A stretch of 50,799 nucleotides of DNA from CAZEDM01 sp964511075 (GTDB taxonomy: Bacteria > Zixibacteria > MSB-5A5 > RBG-16-43-9). The DNA lies in assembly GCA_964511075.1 (NCBI GenBank), contig CAZEDM010000013.1, forward strand, positions 1-50,799, in the 5' to 3' direction. Positions 33,467 through 41,363 of this stretch are shown here, piece by piece; position 1 is the stretch's first letter, and every line of letters starts with the position of its first letter. Made by a program: the position numbers and the translations under genes. The notes beneath the pieces are model-generated. The model ran no database searches, was not told the origin of the DNA, and saw only the letters and a program-made list of their open reading frames with translations.

Positions 33467-35029
33467 ATGAAAGACGAAATCAAAACCATACTGTGGGTGG
33501 ATGATGAGATCGATAAGCTGAAATCGCACATTATCTTTTTGGAAGAGCGGGGGTACAAGATCATCCCGGTCACCAATGGGGATGACGCGGTTAATCTGAT
33601 CGGCAAAAAGAACTTCGATTTAGTTCTCTTAGATGAGATGATGCCGGGCAAGGATGGATTGACAACTTTGGAGGAGATAAAGGAAAAAAGTCCGCACCTG
33701 CCGGTGATTATGGTAACCAAAAGTGAAGAAGAGAATCTGATGGAGCAGGCCATCGGGGGGAAAATAGACGATTATCTTACCAAGCCGGTTAATCCCAGCC
33801 AGGTCCTTTCCACAGCCAAAAAGATTCTGGAAAAAAGAAAAATAAGAAAGGAGCATCTGTCCAAAAAGTATGTGGATGATTTTAACCGGATACGCATGAC
33901 CCTTTCGGGTCCTTTAAGCTGGAGGGAATGGGTAGAGATACAGCGGGTTCTCTCCGAGTGGGACCTGGAGATGGAGGAGTTCAAAGACCTGGGATTAACC
34001 GAGACCCATCTTACCCAGAAAAGAGAGTGTGACCTGGAATTCGGCAGGTTTGTGGAGAATAGATATTTATCCTGGGTAGAGAAAAATGATTCGCCCTCCC
34101 TTTCCGTGGATATAGTATCAAAATACCTTTATCCTCTTCTCCTGGAGAAGAAACCGGTGTTTTTTATAGTGGTCGATTGCATGAGGCTGGACCAGTATCT
34201 TTATATCGAGCCTATCCTGAACGAATCTTTCAACATACAGAGGGAATATTATTACTCCATCCTTCCCACTGCAACTCCCTATTGCAGAAATGCCCTTTTC
34301 TCCGGTCTTTTTCCAGGGGAGATAGCCCAGCTTTATCCGGATATGTGGAAAGCCGGGACCCTGGACGATTCCAGCAGGAACAGACATGAAAGACAGCTTT
34401 TGGATGCCCAGCTTAAAAGACTGAAGCTCTCCTTTAAGACTGAGCCTAAATATGTCAAGGTTCTGGATATTGCCGAAGGAGATAATTTAGCCAAGAAGAT
34501 CGCCTCCTACCGCAACGGCTCGCTTCTCTCCATAGTCTACAATTTCCTGGATATCCTGGCTCACGGGAGGTCGGAATCGGAGATCCTCAAGGAGATCGCG
34601 CCGGATGAAGGTGCTTTTCGCTCGCTGATGAGATCCTGGTTTTTACACTCCTCTCTTTTCGAGATTTTAAAATATCTTTCCACACAGGATTGTTCCGTAC
34701 TTTTGACCACAGATCACGGCAGTGTCCTGGGCACCAGGGGCACGGTAGCTCACGGCAAAAAGGACACCTCCACCAATCTAAGGTACAAATACGGGGATAA
34801 TCTCAACTGTGACCAGAAGGATGCAGTTCTCATCAAAGACCCCAAGAGATATAAACTGCCGATCTACTCTATGAACACCACCTATATAATTGCCAAGGAG
34901 GACTACTATTTCGTCTACCCTACCAGGCAGAGCGAGTACGAGAGACAGTATAAAAACAGCTTCCAGCACGGAGGCATCTCCTTGGAGGAGATGGTCCTGC
35001 CTGTTGTTATCCTTCGTCCCAAAACTTAA
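33467..35029 (+). CDS. porX: PorX-like response regulator with PglZ/alkaline-phosphatase-superfamily effector domain
   Basis: 520 aa, the size of Bacteroidota PorX. Residues 1 to about 125 are a receiver domain: ILWVDDEIDKL, phospho-acceptor Asp in LVLLDEMMPGKDG, VTKSEEEN, DYLTKPVNP. A helical linker follows. The PglZ-type domain starts at about residue 220: FFIVVDCMRLDQYLY (metal ligand), LPTATPYCRNALFSGLFPGE (likely nucleophile Thr), TTDHGS and VAHGKKDTSTNLRYKYGDN. PorX of Bacteroidota controls type IX secretion genes and has nucleotide phosphodiesterase activity. ATG 33467 has GAGG 6 nt upstream, so the in-frame ATG 33455 is rejected. No T9SS structural gene lies in the window. Confidence 0.9.
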   Translation: MKDEIKTILWVDDEIDKLKSHIIFLEERGYKIIPVTNGDDAVNLIGKKNFDLVLLDEMMPGKDGLTTLEEIKEKSPHLPVIMVTKSEEENLMEQAIGGKIDDYLTKPVNPSQVLSTAKKILEKRKIRKEHLSKKYVDDFNRIRMTLSGPLSWREWVEIQRVLSEWDLEMEEFKDLGLTETHLTQKRECDLEFGRFVENRYLSWVEKNDSPSLSVDIVSKYLYPLLLEKKPVFFIVVDCMRLDQYLYIEPILNESFNIQREYYYSILPTATPYCRNALFSGLFPGEIAQLYPDMWKAGTLDDSSRNRHERQLLDAQLKRLKLSFKTEPKYVKVLDIAEGDNLAKKIASYRNGSLLSIVYNFLDILAHGRSESEILKEIAPDEGAFRSLMRSWFLHSSLFEILKYLSTQDCSVLLTTDHGSVLGTRGTVAHGKKDTSTNLRYKYGDNLNCDQKDAVLIKDPKRYKLPIYSMNTTYIIAKEDYYFVYPTRQSEYERQYKNSFQHGGISLEEMVLPVVILRPKT

Positions 35030-35036
35030 GCCAGGC

Positions 35037-35459
35037 TTGTTTAAAGATAAAATCATAACGGTTTCTCCCGAGGAGACCAGGAAACTGGGCGAAAAGCTGG
35101 CCGAAAGCTTTTCTCCGGGATCGGTAGTTGCTCTATTCGGTTCTCTGGGCAGCGGCAAAACCTGTCTTACCCAGGGTATATGTTCAGGTTTGGGAGTCAA
35201 AGATTTTGTGGTAAGCCCCAGCTTTGTTCTTATCAACGAATACCAGGGTAAATTCAGGGTTTATCATATCGATCTTTTTCGTCTGGAGAAATTATCGGAG
35301 ATCGTTAACCTGGGATATGAGGAATATTTTTATGGGGATGGTATCTGTATCGTGGAGTGGGCGGAAAAAGCATTTGAACTTCTGCCGGAGAAAAGACTGG
35401 AGATTCATCTGAAAATTCTATCAGAGAAGGAAAGGGAGATAAGGATAGAGGAATTGTAA
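35037..35459 (+). CDS. tsaE: tRNA threonylcarbamoyladenosine biosynthesis ATPase TsaE
   Basis: About 140 aa. Walker A ALFGSLGSGKTCLTQGI, then SPSFVLINEY, VYHIDLFRLEKL and CIVEWAEKAFELLPE, a complete TsaE. It works with TsaB and TsaD in making t6A37 of ANN-decoding tRNAs; TsaB is the next gene. The start is unclear because no ATG is available in frame near the expected N terminus: TTG 35037 (just after the porX stop) or TTG 35004 (overlapping porX) are candidates. Confidence 0.9.
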   Translation: MFKDKIITVSPEETRKLGEKLAESFSPGSVVALFGSLGSGKTCLTQGICSGLGVKDFVVSPSFVLINEYQGKFRVYHIDLFRLEKLSEIVNLGYEEYFYGDGICIVEWAEKAFELLPEKRLEIHLKILSEKEREIRIEEL

Positions 35460-35462
35460 TTG

Positions 35463-35675
35463 GTAGAACAGACATTCTTGTCTGTTACTTGTATTGTCGG
35501 ATACGAATATTCGACTTGCTGGAAATTGCAGTAGCAGAGGTCTTCAGACCTCCAGTTTGGAGTGCATCAGCTTGCTGATGCAGGAACTTGGGAAAGGCGT
35601 CAATTGAACGCACCTACAAAAAAATGCAAGGCTAAAGTCTTCCCTGTGGACAAGACCTTGAGGCCTTGCCTCGTG
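35463..35675. repeat. Dense cluster of at least five REP-like palindromes
   Basis: In order: foot GTAG and AACAGACA-TTCT-TGTCTGTT (35467-35486); palindrome CGAATATTCG (35504-35513); GTAG (35531-35534) and GAGGTCT-TC-AGACCTC (35537-35552); GGAGT and GCATCAG-CTTG-CTGATGC (35559-35581); inverted GCGT/ACGC with foot CTAC (35597-35616); GCAAGGC (35626-35632) pairing with GCCTTGC (35663-35669) around GTCTT/AAGAC. No gene in the gap. It separates tsaE from tsaB. Confidence 0.75.
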
Positions 35676-35687
35676 GTTTAAAAGTTT

Positions 35688-36374
35688 ATGAAAATATTAG
35701 GCATTGACACTGCGACCCCTTATCTGGCCTTAGGGATTGTGGAGGAGAATAAGGTATTATCCGAGATAAGGTTTGATGCCAGGCAGGCTCATGCTCAGCT
35801 GCTTGTGCCGAACGTTGATAAGATATTGAAAGATGCTGAACTGGAATTAAAGGATTTGGACGGAATTGCCCTGTCCATCGGTCCTGGTTCCTTTACCGGC
35901 TTGAGGATTGGATTGGCTACTGCAAAAGGGCTGTGTTTTGCCTCAGGCAAACCCTTGGTCTCCGTGTCTACTTTAGATGCCCTGGTCTATTTCAGCCTCT
36001 CCGCACCTTATCAGGTGGTTCCCATTTTGGATGCGAAAAAAAACGAGATCTATGCAGCGATCTACGATACCCGAGAGGGTATATTAAAAAGGGTCTCAGA
36101 TTACTGGGTTTTGGCTTTGGAAAAACTTGTTGCCAAAATTCCACAGGAGGTTATATTTTTAGGTCCAGGATTGGAGGTTTTCAGGAAAAGGCTGAAAGAA
36201 CTTTATAAGGGCAAATCTCATTTCGTGGAAGGAGAAAAGAATCTGCCCAGCGGAACAGCGGTTGCTTTCCTGGGCCTGGAAAAACTCAAACGCTCTGAAT
36301 TTGAGGACTTAGAGAAAGCAGAACCTGTCTATTTGAGAAAATCTGAAGCTGAGCTTAAATTCAAACATGGCTAA
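35688..36374 (+). CDS. tsaB: tRNA threonylcarbamoyladenosine biosynthesis protein TsaB
   Basis: 228 aa. ASKHA-fold pseudo-peptidase scaffold that binds TsaD. ILGIDTATPYLALGIVEE at the N terminus and SIGPGSFTGLRIGLATAKGL near 66-85 are diagnostic. Pairs functionally with the preceding TsaE; rimI overlaps its end by 8 nt, the usual tsaE-tsaB-rimI order. No convincing ribosome binding site, since palindromes crowd the start. Confidence 0.95.
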   Translation: MKILGIDTATPYLALGIVEENKVLSEIRFDARQAHAQLLVPNVDKILKDAELELKDLDGIALSIGPGSFTGLRIGLATAKGLCFASGKPLVSVSTLDALVYFSLSAPYQVVPILDAKKNEIYAAIYDTREGILKRVSDYWVLALEKLVAKIPQEVIFLGPGLEVFRKRLKELYKGKSHFVEGEKNLPSGTAVAFLGLEKLKRSEFEDLEKAEPVYLRKSEAELKFKHG

Positions 36375-36831
36375 AAAGATTTTGGAGAATTTCACCATTG
36401 AGAGAATGAAAGAGGAAGATTTAGAGGAGGTTTTAAGAATAGAGAATGAGAGCTTCTCTGATCCCTGGACCAGAGGATGTTTTCTTGAGGATATCAAAAA
36501 AGAATTGGCTTATCCGGCAGTGTTCAGGCTTGGTGAAAGATTAGCAGGCTATACCTGTTTGTGGAGAGTGGAGGACGAGTTGCAGATAGCAAACATAGCA
36601 GTGGACAAGGAATACAGAGGGAAGGGGATCGCCAAGATATTATTGGAATGGATAATAGAACAGGCAGTGAAGCAGAATTATAAAAGCATCACCCTGGATG
36701 TGAGGGAATCGAATTCAGCAGCCATACGGCTTTATGACCAATATGGATTTCGGGAGATTGGAAGAAGAAAAAAATACTACCGCTTTCCGGTTGAGAACGC
36801 TATTATTATGGAGAGAAAAATACAGGGTTAA
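36367..36831 (+). CDS. rimI: Ribosomal-protein-alanine N-acetyltransferase-like GNAT protein
   Basis: 154 aa. GNAT acetyl-CoA site: IANIAVDKEYRGKGIAKILLEWI (Q/RxxGxG/A form), then LDVRESNSAAIRLYDQYGFREIGRRKKYY, the RimI C-terminal signature. It acetylates the N terminus of S18 in E. coli; in other phyla the target can be broader. Overlaps tsaB by 8 nt. Confidence 0.92.
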   Translation: MAKKILENFTIERMKEEDLEEVLRIENESFSDPWTRGCFLEDIKKELAYPAVFRLGERLAGYTCLWRVEDELQIANIAVDKEYRGKGIAKILLEWIIEQAVKQNYKSITLDVRESNSAAIRLYDQYGFREIGRRKKYYRFPVENAIIMERKIQG

Positions 36832-36836
36832 AGATT

Positions 36837-37691
36837 ATGGAATGGTTCAAAAAAACCAAGGAAGGCCTGGTGCCGCAGCAGAAGAAGGAGATCCCGGACG
36901 GCCTGTGGACCAAATGCGAAAGCTGTGGGGAGATAATCTATGTTAAGGAGCTGGAGAAAAATCTCTGGGTTTGCCACAAATGTAATTTTCATTTCCGGAT
37001 AAAATCCAGGGATTATATAGAACTGTTGCTGGACGAGGGTAAATTAGAGGAGTACGACAAAGAGCTGGTCTCAGATGATCCCCTCAGATTTAAAGATTCC
37101 AAGAGGTACCCTGACAGGATAGCGGATTCACGCAGAAAAACCGGTCTCAATGATGCGGTGATCGCAGGCCTAGGCAAGGTAGATGGCAGAGAGGTCAGCT
37201 TCGCAGTGATGGACTTCGGCTTCATCGGCGGAAGCATGGGCTCGGTGGTGGGTGAGAAGGTCACCCGGGCTATCGAGAGGTCCCTGGAAAGAAGTATACC
37301 TCTGGTGATTGTCTCCTGTTCCGGCGGAGCCAGGATGCAGGAGGGAATACTGTCCCTGATGCAGATGGCAAAGACCAGTGCCTTGCTGGCGAAACTTTAC
37401 GATGCCGATATACCTTATATCTCGGTTCTGACTAATCCCACCACTGCCGGGGTTATGGCAAGTTATGCCTCGCTGGGGGATGTGATAATTGCTGAGCCCA
37501 AGGCGCTTTTGGGTTTCGCCGGGCCCCGGGTCATTCAGCAGACCATAGGGCAGGAGCTGCCACCCGGTTTCCAGAGCTCGGAATTTTTCTTAGAACACGG
37601 ATTTTTAGATAAGATCGTGGAAAGAAAAAACCTGAAGAAAATTATCTTCCTTTTGTTAGAATACCTGACTCCCCGGGACAAGAAAAGTTAA
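36837..37691 (+). CDS. accD: Acetyl-CoA carboxylase carboxyltransferase beta subunit
   Basis: 284 aa. N-terminal zinc ribbon with CESC and CHKC (residues about 27-49), then the carboxyltransferase crotonase fold: FGFIGGSMGSVVGEKV, VIVSCSGGARMQEGILSLMQMAKT, PTTAGVMASYASLGD, GFAGPRVIQQT. It transfers CO2 from carboxybiotin to acetyl-CoA in fatty acid synthesis. accA is not adjacent in this window. folC follows at 33 nt. Confidence 0.97.
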   Translation: MEWFKKTKEGLVPQQKKEIPDGLWTKCESCGEIIYVKELEKNLWVCHKCNFHFRIKSRDYIELLLDEGKLEEYDKELVSDDPLRFKDSKRYPDRIADSRRKTGLNDAVIAGLGKVDGREVSFAVMDFGFIGGSMGSVVGEKVTRAIERSLERSIPLVIVSCSGGARMQEGILSLMQMAKTSALLAKLYDADIPYISVLTNPTTAGVMASYASLGDVIIAEPKALLGFAGPRVIQQTIGQELPPGFQSSEFFLEHGFLDKIVERKNLKKIIFLLLEYLTPRDKKS

Positions 37692-37724
37692 TTCCCCCTT
37701 GGCTATTTCAACTTCAGATTCAAG

Positions 37725-39002
37725 ATGGATTATCAGCAAGCTTTAGACTTTCTCTTCAATTTGGAGAGATTTGGAATTAAGTTGGGACTGGAGAATACCT
37801 TGTCCCTGCTGAACAGGTTGGATGATCCTCATTTGAAGTTTGCTTCAATCCATGTCGCCGGCACTAACGGCAAGGGCTCCTGCGCTGCCATGCTTCATTC
37901 CGTCCTGAATCGAGCCGGATATGTAGCCGGGCTTTACACCTCGCCTCATCTCCTGGATTTCAGTGAAAGGATCAAGGTTGGGGATCGCCCTATAGAAAAG
38001 GGGTTCGTCACTGATTTCATCTCAGGCTTAAAAGACCAGATCGTAAAAAACGGGTATACTTTTTTCGAGGTTACTACCGCCCTGGCTTTTTATTATTTTG
38101 CTTATAAAAAAATGGAAATCGCAGTGGTGGAGACCGGCCTGGGAGGAAGGCTGGACAGCACAAACGTAATTTTGCCGGAGGTGTCGATAATTACCAACAT
38201 AGGCTTGGAACATACAGGCATACTGGGCAAAACTCTGGAGAAGATTGCTCAGGAGAAAGGCGGGATTATTAAAAAAGATATCCCCGTGATAACAGCCATA
38301 AGGAAGGAAAAACCTTACCAGGTTATCGAGAGACTCTGCCGGGAGAAAAACTCAGAGCTTATTTCTGTTTTTGAGGTTTGCAGCTGGAAGATCAGAAGAA
38401 GCTCCCCTGAGGGGATAGAATTCGATCTCAGCACCAGGGACAATAGTTACCCCGGGATTCAGCTGGGCTTGTCAGGAGAGCATCAGGTTCAAAATGCAGC
38501 CTGTGCCATTCTGGCACTGGAAACACTGAACCATAAATACGCTAAGGTAAACAGGGGTTCTATATCTACTGGCTTAAGTCAGACCAGGTGGAGGGGAAGA
38601 TTAGAGGTATACAGAGATAAACCCCTGGTCATCCTGGACGTGGCTCATAATCCGGAGGGAGCAGGAAGCCTGGTTAAGGCTCTAAAAAAACTATTCCCGG
38701 ATAAAAAGATCAATTTCATATTCGGGGTAATGGAGGATAAAGATTATAAAAAAATGCTTCAGACTTTGGGCAGAGTTGCCAAACAGATAATTCTGGTTCA
38801 GGTGCAATATCACCGCGGGGCAAAAATAGAGCTGCTGGTAAAAACAGCTCAGCTGCTGGGGTTTAAATTCGAAGCTATTTCCGATATAAATAATGCGTAT
38901 GAACGTATCTTGAGAAATATGAATGAGGAGGAGATACTCTGTATAACCGGCTCCCACTTCACGGTCGGAGAGTTCCTGAGGGGGCAGCAGATGAAATTTT
39001 AA
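37725..39002 (+). CDS. folC: Bifunctional folylpolyglutamate / dihydrofolate synthase
   Basis: 425 aa, Mur ligase-like. Start region FGIKLGLENTLSLL, P-loop IHVAGTNGKGSCAAML, SPHLLDFSERIKV, ETGLGGRLDSTNV, TNIGLEHTGILG, LSGEHQVQNAACAI and the C-terminal DVAHNPEGAGSLV. It adds glutamate to dihydropteroate and/or folate. The accD-folC pairing is common. The stop overlaps the next ATG by 1 nt. Confidence 0.96.
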   Translation: MDYQQALDFLFNLERFGIKLGLENTLSLLNRLDDPHLKFASIHVAGTNGKGSCAAMLHSVLNRAGYVAGLYTSPHLLDFSERIKVGDRPIEKGFVTDFISGLKDQIVKNGYTFFEVTTALAFYYFAYKKMEIAVVETGLGGRLDSTNVILPEVSIITNIGLEHTGILGKTLEKIAQEKGGIIKKDIPVITAIRKEKPYQVIERLCREKNSELISVFEVCSWKIRRSSPEGIEFDLSTRDNSYPGIQLGLSGEHQVQNAACAILALETLNHKYAKVNRGSISTGLSQTRWRGRLEVYRDKPLVILDVAHNPEGAGSLVKALKKLFPDKKINFIFGVMEDKDYKKMLQTLGRVAKQIILVQVQYHRGAKIELLVKTAQLLGFKFEAISDINNAYERILRNMNEEEILCITGSHFTVGEFLRGQQMKF

Positions 39003-39478
39003 TGGGAGTAAAGAGAAGCATGGCTGTAATCCAGAGAATAGATATAACCAAGTTCATAAGCGATATGCTGGCACCGGTGGTTATGATCTCAGCCCGCAAG
39101 CTTTTTCTTCTGGGTCTGCAGAACAAATACTCCAGAATCATCAATGCCATAGGGGAATCGGACAAGGAGAAAAGGAAGTTGAAGCTCAAGGATGTTTCAA
39201 GTAAATTTCAGGAAGCAAGATTCAAAAGCGCAGGGAAACAGGTGTCTCGGCTTTCAAGAAGAGCTCGGTTCAATAAAAACTCGATATCAAATTTTTATTC
39301 AGGCGCGATCTTCTTCATGCTGACCTCGCTTTTACCCCCTTTGAAGACTCCGGATTTTCTTATAAAAGGAGAGGCGTCATCTCTTCTGCTTTTTATGGAA
39401 GGCACAGCCTTGGTATTCAGCGGGAAGGTCTTAGCCTATTTAGGGGTTAGAGTATCCTATCGAGAGATTCAGTTGTAG
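39002..39478 (+). CDS. DUF2721 membrane protein
   Basis: 158 aa. An N-terminal segment SDMLAPVVMISARKLFLLGLQNKYSRI, a basic cytoplasmic-type stretch, and C-terminal hydrophobic segments (YSGAIFFMLTSLLPPL; LLLFMEGTALVFSGKVLAYLGV) match the DUF2721 family. Function is unknown. ATG 39002 overlaps the folC stop; ATG 39020 is an alternative with a GGGAG 11 nt upstream. Confidence 0.75.
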   Translation: MGVKRSMAVIQRIDITKFISDMLAPVVMISARKLFLLGLQNKYSRIINAIGESDKEKRKLKLKDVSSKFQEARFKSAGKQVSRLSRRARFNKNSISNFYSGAIFFMLTSLLPPLKTPDFLIKGEASSLLLFMEGTALVFSGKVLAYLGVRVSYREIQL

Positions 39479-39499
39479 GTGGAGGATTAAAAATATAAA

Positions 39500-39528
39500 T
39501 TGACAGAATGGAGAATAAGAGTTAATAA
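39500..39528 (+). promoter_or_regulatory. Promoter for the yicC-hslU gene run
   Basis: Perfect TTGACA (39500-39505), 17-nt spacer, TAATAA (39523-39528) within TTAATAATT. It lies 24 nt before yicC. Confidence 0.55.
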
Positions 39529-39551
39529 TTTAGTAAACTTTAGGAGGCTGG

Positions 39552-40430
39552 ATGATTTCAAGTATGACCGGTTATGGTAAGGCAGAAACAGTTAACCCGG
39601 AATTCAAAGTCACCGTAGAGATAAGTTCGGTTAACAACCGCTTCTGCGAGATCCAATTTCGGCTCCCCAAGTTTCTCTCACCCCTGGAGTCGAGGTTAAA
39701 AGAAATAGTTCTATCCAGGATAAGCCGGGGCAAGATATCCTATAATTTAAACTGGGAGGAGAACGTGCCTATATCCTCCTATACCAAGCTAAATGAGGAG
39801 GCAGCTGAGATATATTACCAGATCTTCAAACAGTTAAAGGAAAAATATGAGCTCTCGGGCGAGCTGGAGGTTAGAGATTTTGTGAGTCTTCCGGATTTAA
39901 TCAAGGTGGAAAAAGAGGAATATGATCTGGAAAAGGCCTGGGGTGCTATTGCCGAGGTCACGGAGAGAGCCTTAGCCCAGCTTAACTCTATGAGGAACTC
40001 GGAGGGGTTGAGATTGAGCGCTGATCTGAGGGATAGAGTGAAAAAATTAGATGAGGTTATAATAAAGATCGAGGAACTTTCTTCTCAGAATGTGGAAGGT
40101 TATCGGGAGAAGCTGAGAAATAAAGTCTCTGAGCTTCTGGAGGAGATAAGACTGGACGAACAGCGCTTGGCTCAGGAGGTGGCTTTTCTGGCGGAAAGGT
40201 CGGACGTGACCGAGGAATGTATCAGGCTAAAGAGCCATAACCAGCAGTTCTTCAGCGCCCTGGAGGAAAAGGCTCCGGTGGGCAAGAGGTTGACTTTCCT
40301 TCTGCAGGAGATGAACCGGGAAGCTAACACCATCGGTGCCAAGGCCTTGAATTCCTCCATCTCCCGGCTGGTGATCTTTCTGAAGGAAGAGATAGAGAAG
40401 CTTAGAGAGCAGGTGCAGAACATAGAATGA
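39552..40430 (+). CDS. yicC: YicC-family endoribonuclease
   Basis: 292 aa, normal length. Begins MISSMTGYGKAE, with SSVNNRFCEIQFRLP and RISRGKISYNLNWE, and ends in the DUF1732 domain: EVAFLAERSDVTEECIRLKSH, GKRLTFLLQEMNREANTIGAKA. YicC proteins are reported to take part in RNA turnover. GGAGG lies 5 nt before the start. The yicC-remA-gmk order is widely conserved. Confidence 0.95.
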   Translation: MISSMTGYGKAETVNPEFKVTVEISSVNNRFCEIQFRLPKFLSPLESRLKEIVLSRISRGKISYNLNWEENVPISSYTKLNEEAAEIYYQIFKQLKEKYELSGELEVRDFVSLPDLIKVEKEEYDLEKAWGAIAEVTERALAQLNSMRNSEGLRLSADLRDRVKKLDEVIIKIEELSSQNVEGYREKLRNKVSELLEEIRLDEQRLAQEVAFLAERSDVTEECIRLKSHNQQFFSALEEKAPVGKRLTFLLQEMNREANTIGAKALNSSISRLVIFLKEEIEKLREQVQNIE

Positions 40431-40705
40431 ATTGCCCGTTTATCTCCATAGGACTGGGAAGCTTGGTTTCCCTGGATAAGATAGTAGCCATCATCCCCTA
40501 CGGATCATTGCCTGCCAGAAGGTTAAAGGAGGACTCAAGAAAACCGGGTAAGTTAATAGACGCAACCGAGGGAAGAAAAACTCGCTCTTTGGTCATAACC
40601 TCAAGCGACCATGTGATTCTGTGTGCCCTTGCCCCTTCCACCTTAGCTCAAAGATTGGGCTTGAGGCTCAAGAAAACTGAGGAGACAAAAGATGGGGAAA
40701 GGTAA
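40427..40705 (+). CDS. remA: RemA-like DUF370 regulatory protein
   Basis: 92 aa. ISIGLGSLVSLDKIVAIIP, then PARRL, KLIDATEGRKTRSLVITSSDHVILCAL, the DUF370 core. B. subtilis RemA is a DNA-binding activator of matrix genes; outside Firmicutes the role is unproven. ATGA overlap with yicC and 14-nt overlap with gmk show tight coupling. The C terminus has a Lys/Glu-rich tail. Confidence 0.9.
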   Translation: MNCPFISIGLGSLVSLDKIVAIIPYGSLPARRLKEDSRKPGKLIDATEGRKTRSLVITSSDHVILCALAPSTLAQRLGLRLKKTEETKDGER

Positions 40706-41321
40706 AAACAAAGTTCTGCTGGTGGTTTTATCCTCTCCCTCAGGCGGAGGCAAAACCGTCATTGCAGAAAAGCTGCTTAAGAAGCATCCTGAATTCTCTC
40801 GTTCGGTTTCAGTTACCACGCGGAGGAAAAGACCAGGGGAAGAAGATGGAGTTCACTATTATTTCGTCAGTCGAGCAGATTTTCAGAGGAAAATAAAAGG
40901 CGGCGAGTTTGCGGAATGGGCTAAAGTCTTTGGAGATTATTATGGCACACCTAAAAAAAATATCCAGAAAGCCGAAGGAGAAAAGAAGGTGTTGCTCTTA
41001 GTGCTGGACGTTCAGGGAGGTGTAGCTCTCAAACGAAAATATCCCCGGAGCGTATTGATTTTCATTTTACCCCCCTCTCTTCCGGAGCTGAGAAGAAGAT
41101 TGATCAACCGCAAAGCGGATAACCCGGAGGTGATCAGGAAAAGATTGAAGATGGCTTTAAAGGAGATAAGCTGTGCTGAGAAATATGATTATCTGGTGGT
41201 AAATGAAAATCTAAGACGAACCGTAGAGCTTATAGAGAAGATCATAATATTTGAAAAGCAGAAGACGAAGAGATTGATGGCGAACAATTTATTGGGAAAA
41301 TTAAAATTGGAGAACAAATAG
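40692..41321 (+). CDS. gmk: Guanylate kinase
   Basis: 209 aa. P-loop SSPSGGGKTVIAEKLL, then SVTTRRKRPGEEDGVHYYFV (GMP binding), GEFAEWAKVFGDYYGTP, VLLLVLDVQGG and the lid region LRRRLINRKADNPE. Phosphorylates GMP to GDP. The usual downstream rpoZ is missing; topA follows after 42 nt. The C-terminal 15-20 residues (KRLMANNLLGKLKLENK) extend a little beyond the typical end. Confidence 0.96.
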   Translation: MGKGKNKVLLVVLSSPSGGGKTVIAEKLLKKHPEFSRSVSVTTRRKRPGEEDGVHYYFVSRADFQRKIKGGEFAEWAKVFGDYYGTPKKNIQKAEGEKKVLLLVLDVQGGVALKRKYPRSVLIFILPPSLPELRRRLINRKADNPEVIRKRLKMALKEISCAEKYDYLVVNENLRRTVELIEKIIIFEKQKTKRLMANNLLGKLKLENK

Positions 41322-41363
41322 CTCGTTATCTGGTTGAAGTAAATTTGTCCAGCAGAGAATATT

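Noticed and set aside
34890..35036. Extended N terminus for TsaE from an upstream start within porX
   Set aside because: The extra residues are the out-of-frame image of the PorX C terminus and add about 49 residues that TsaE proteins do not have.
34778..35236. Antisense 152-aa frame over the porX-tsaE junction
   Set aside because: Both sense genes have full motif sets across this stretch.
41322..41363. rpoZ (omega subunit), expected after gmk
   Set aside because: The 42-nt gap holds no gene. rpoZ must be elsewhere or absent.
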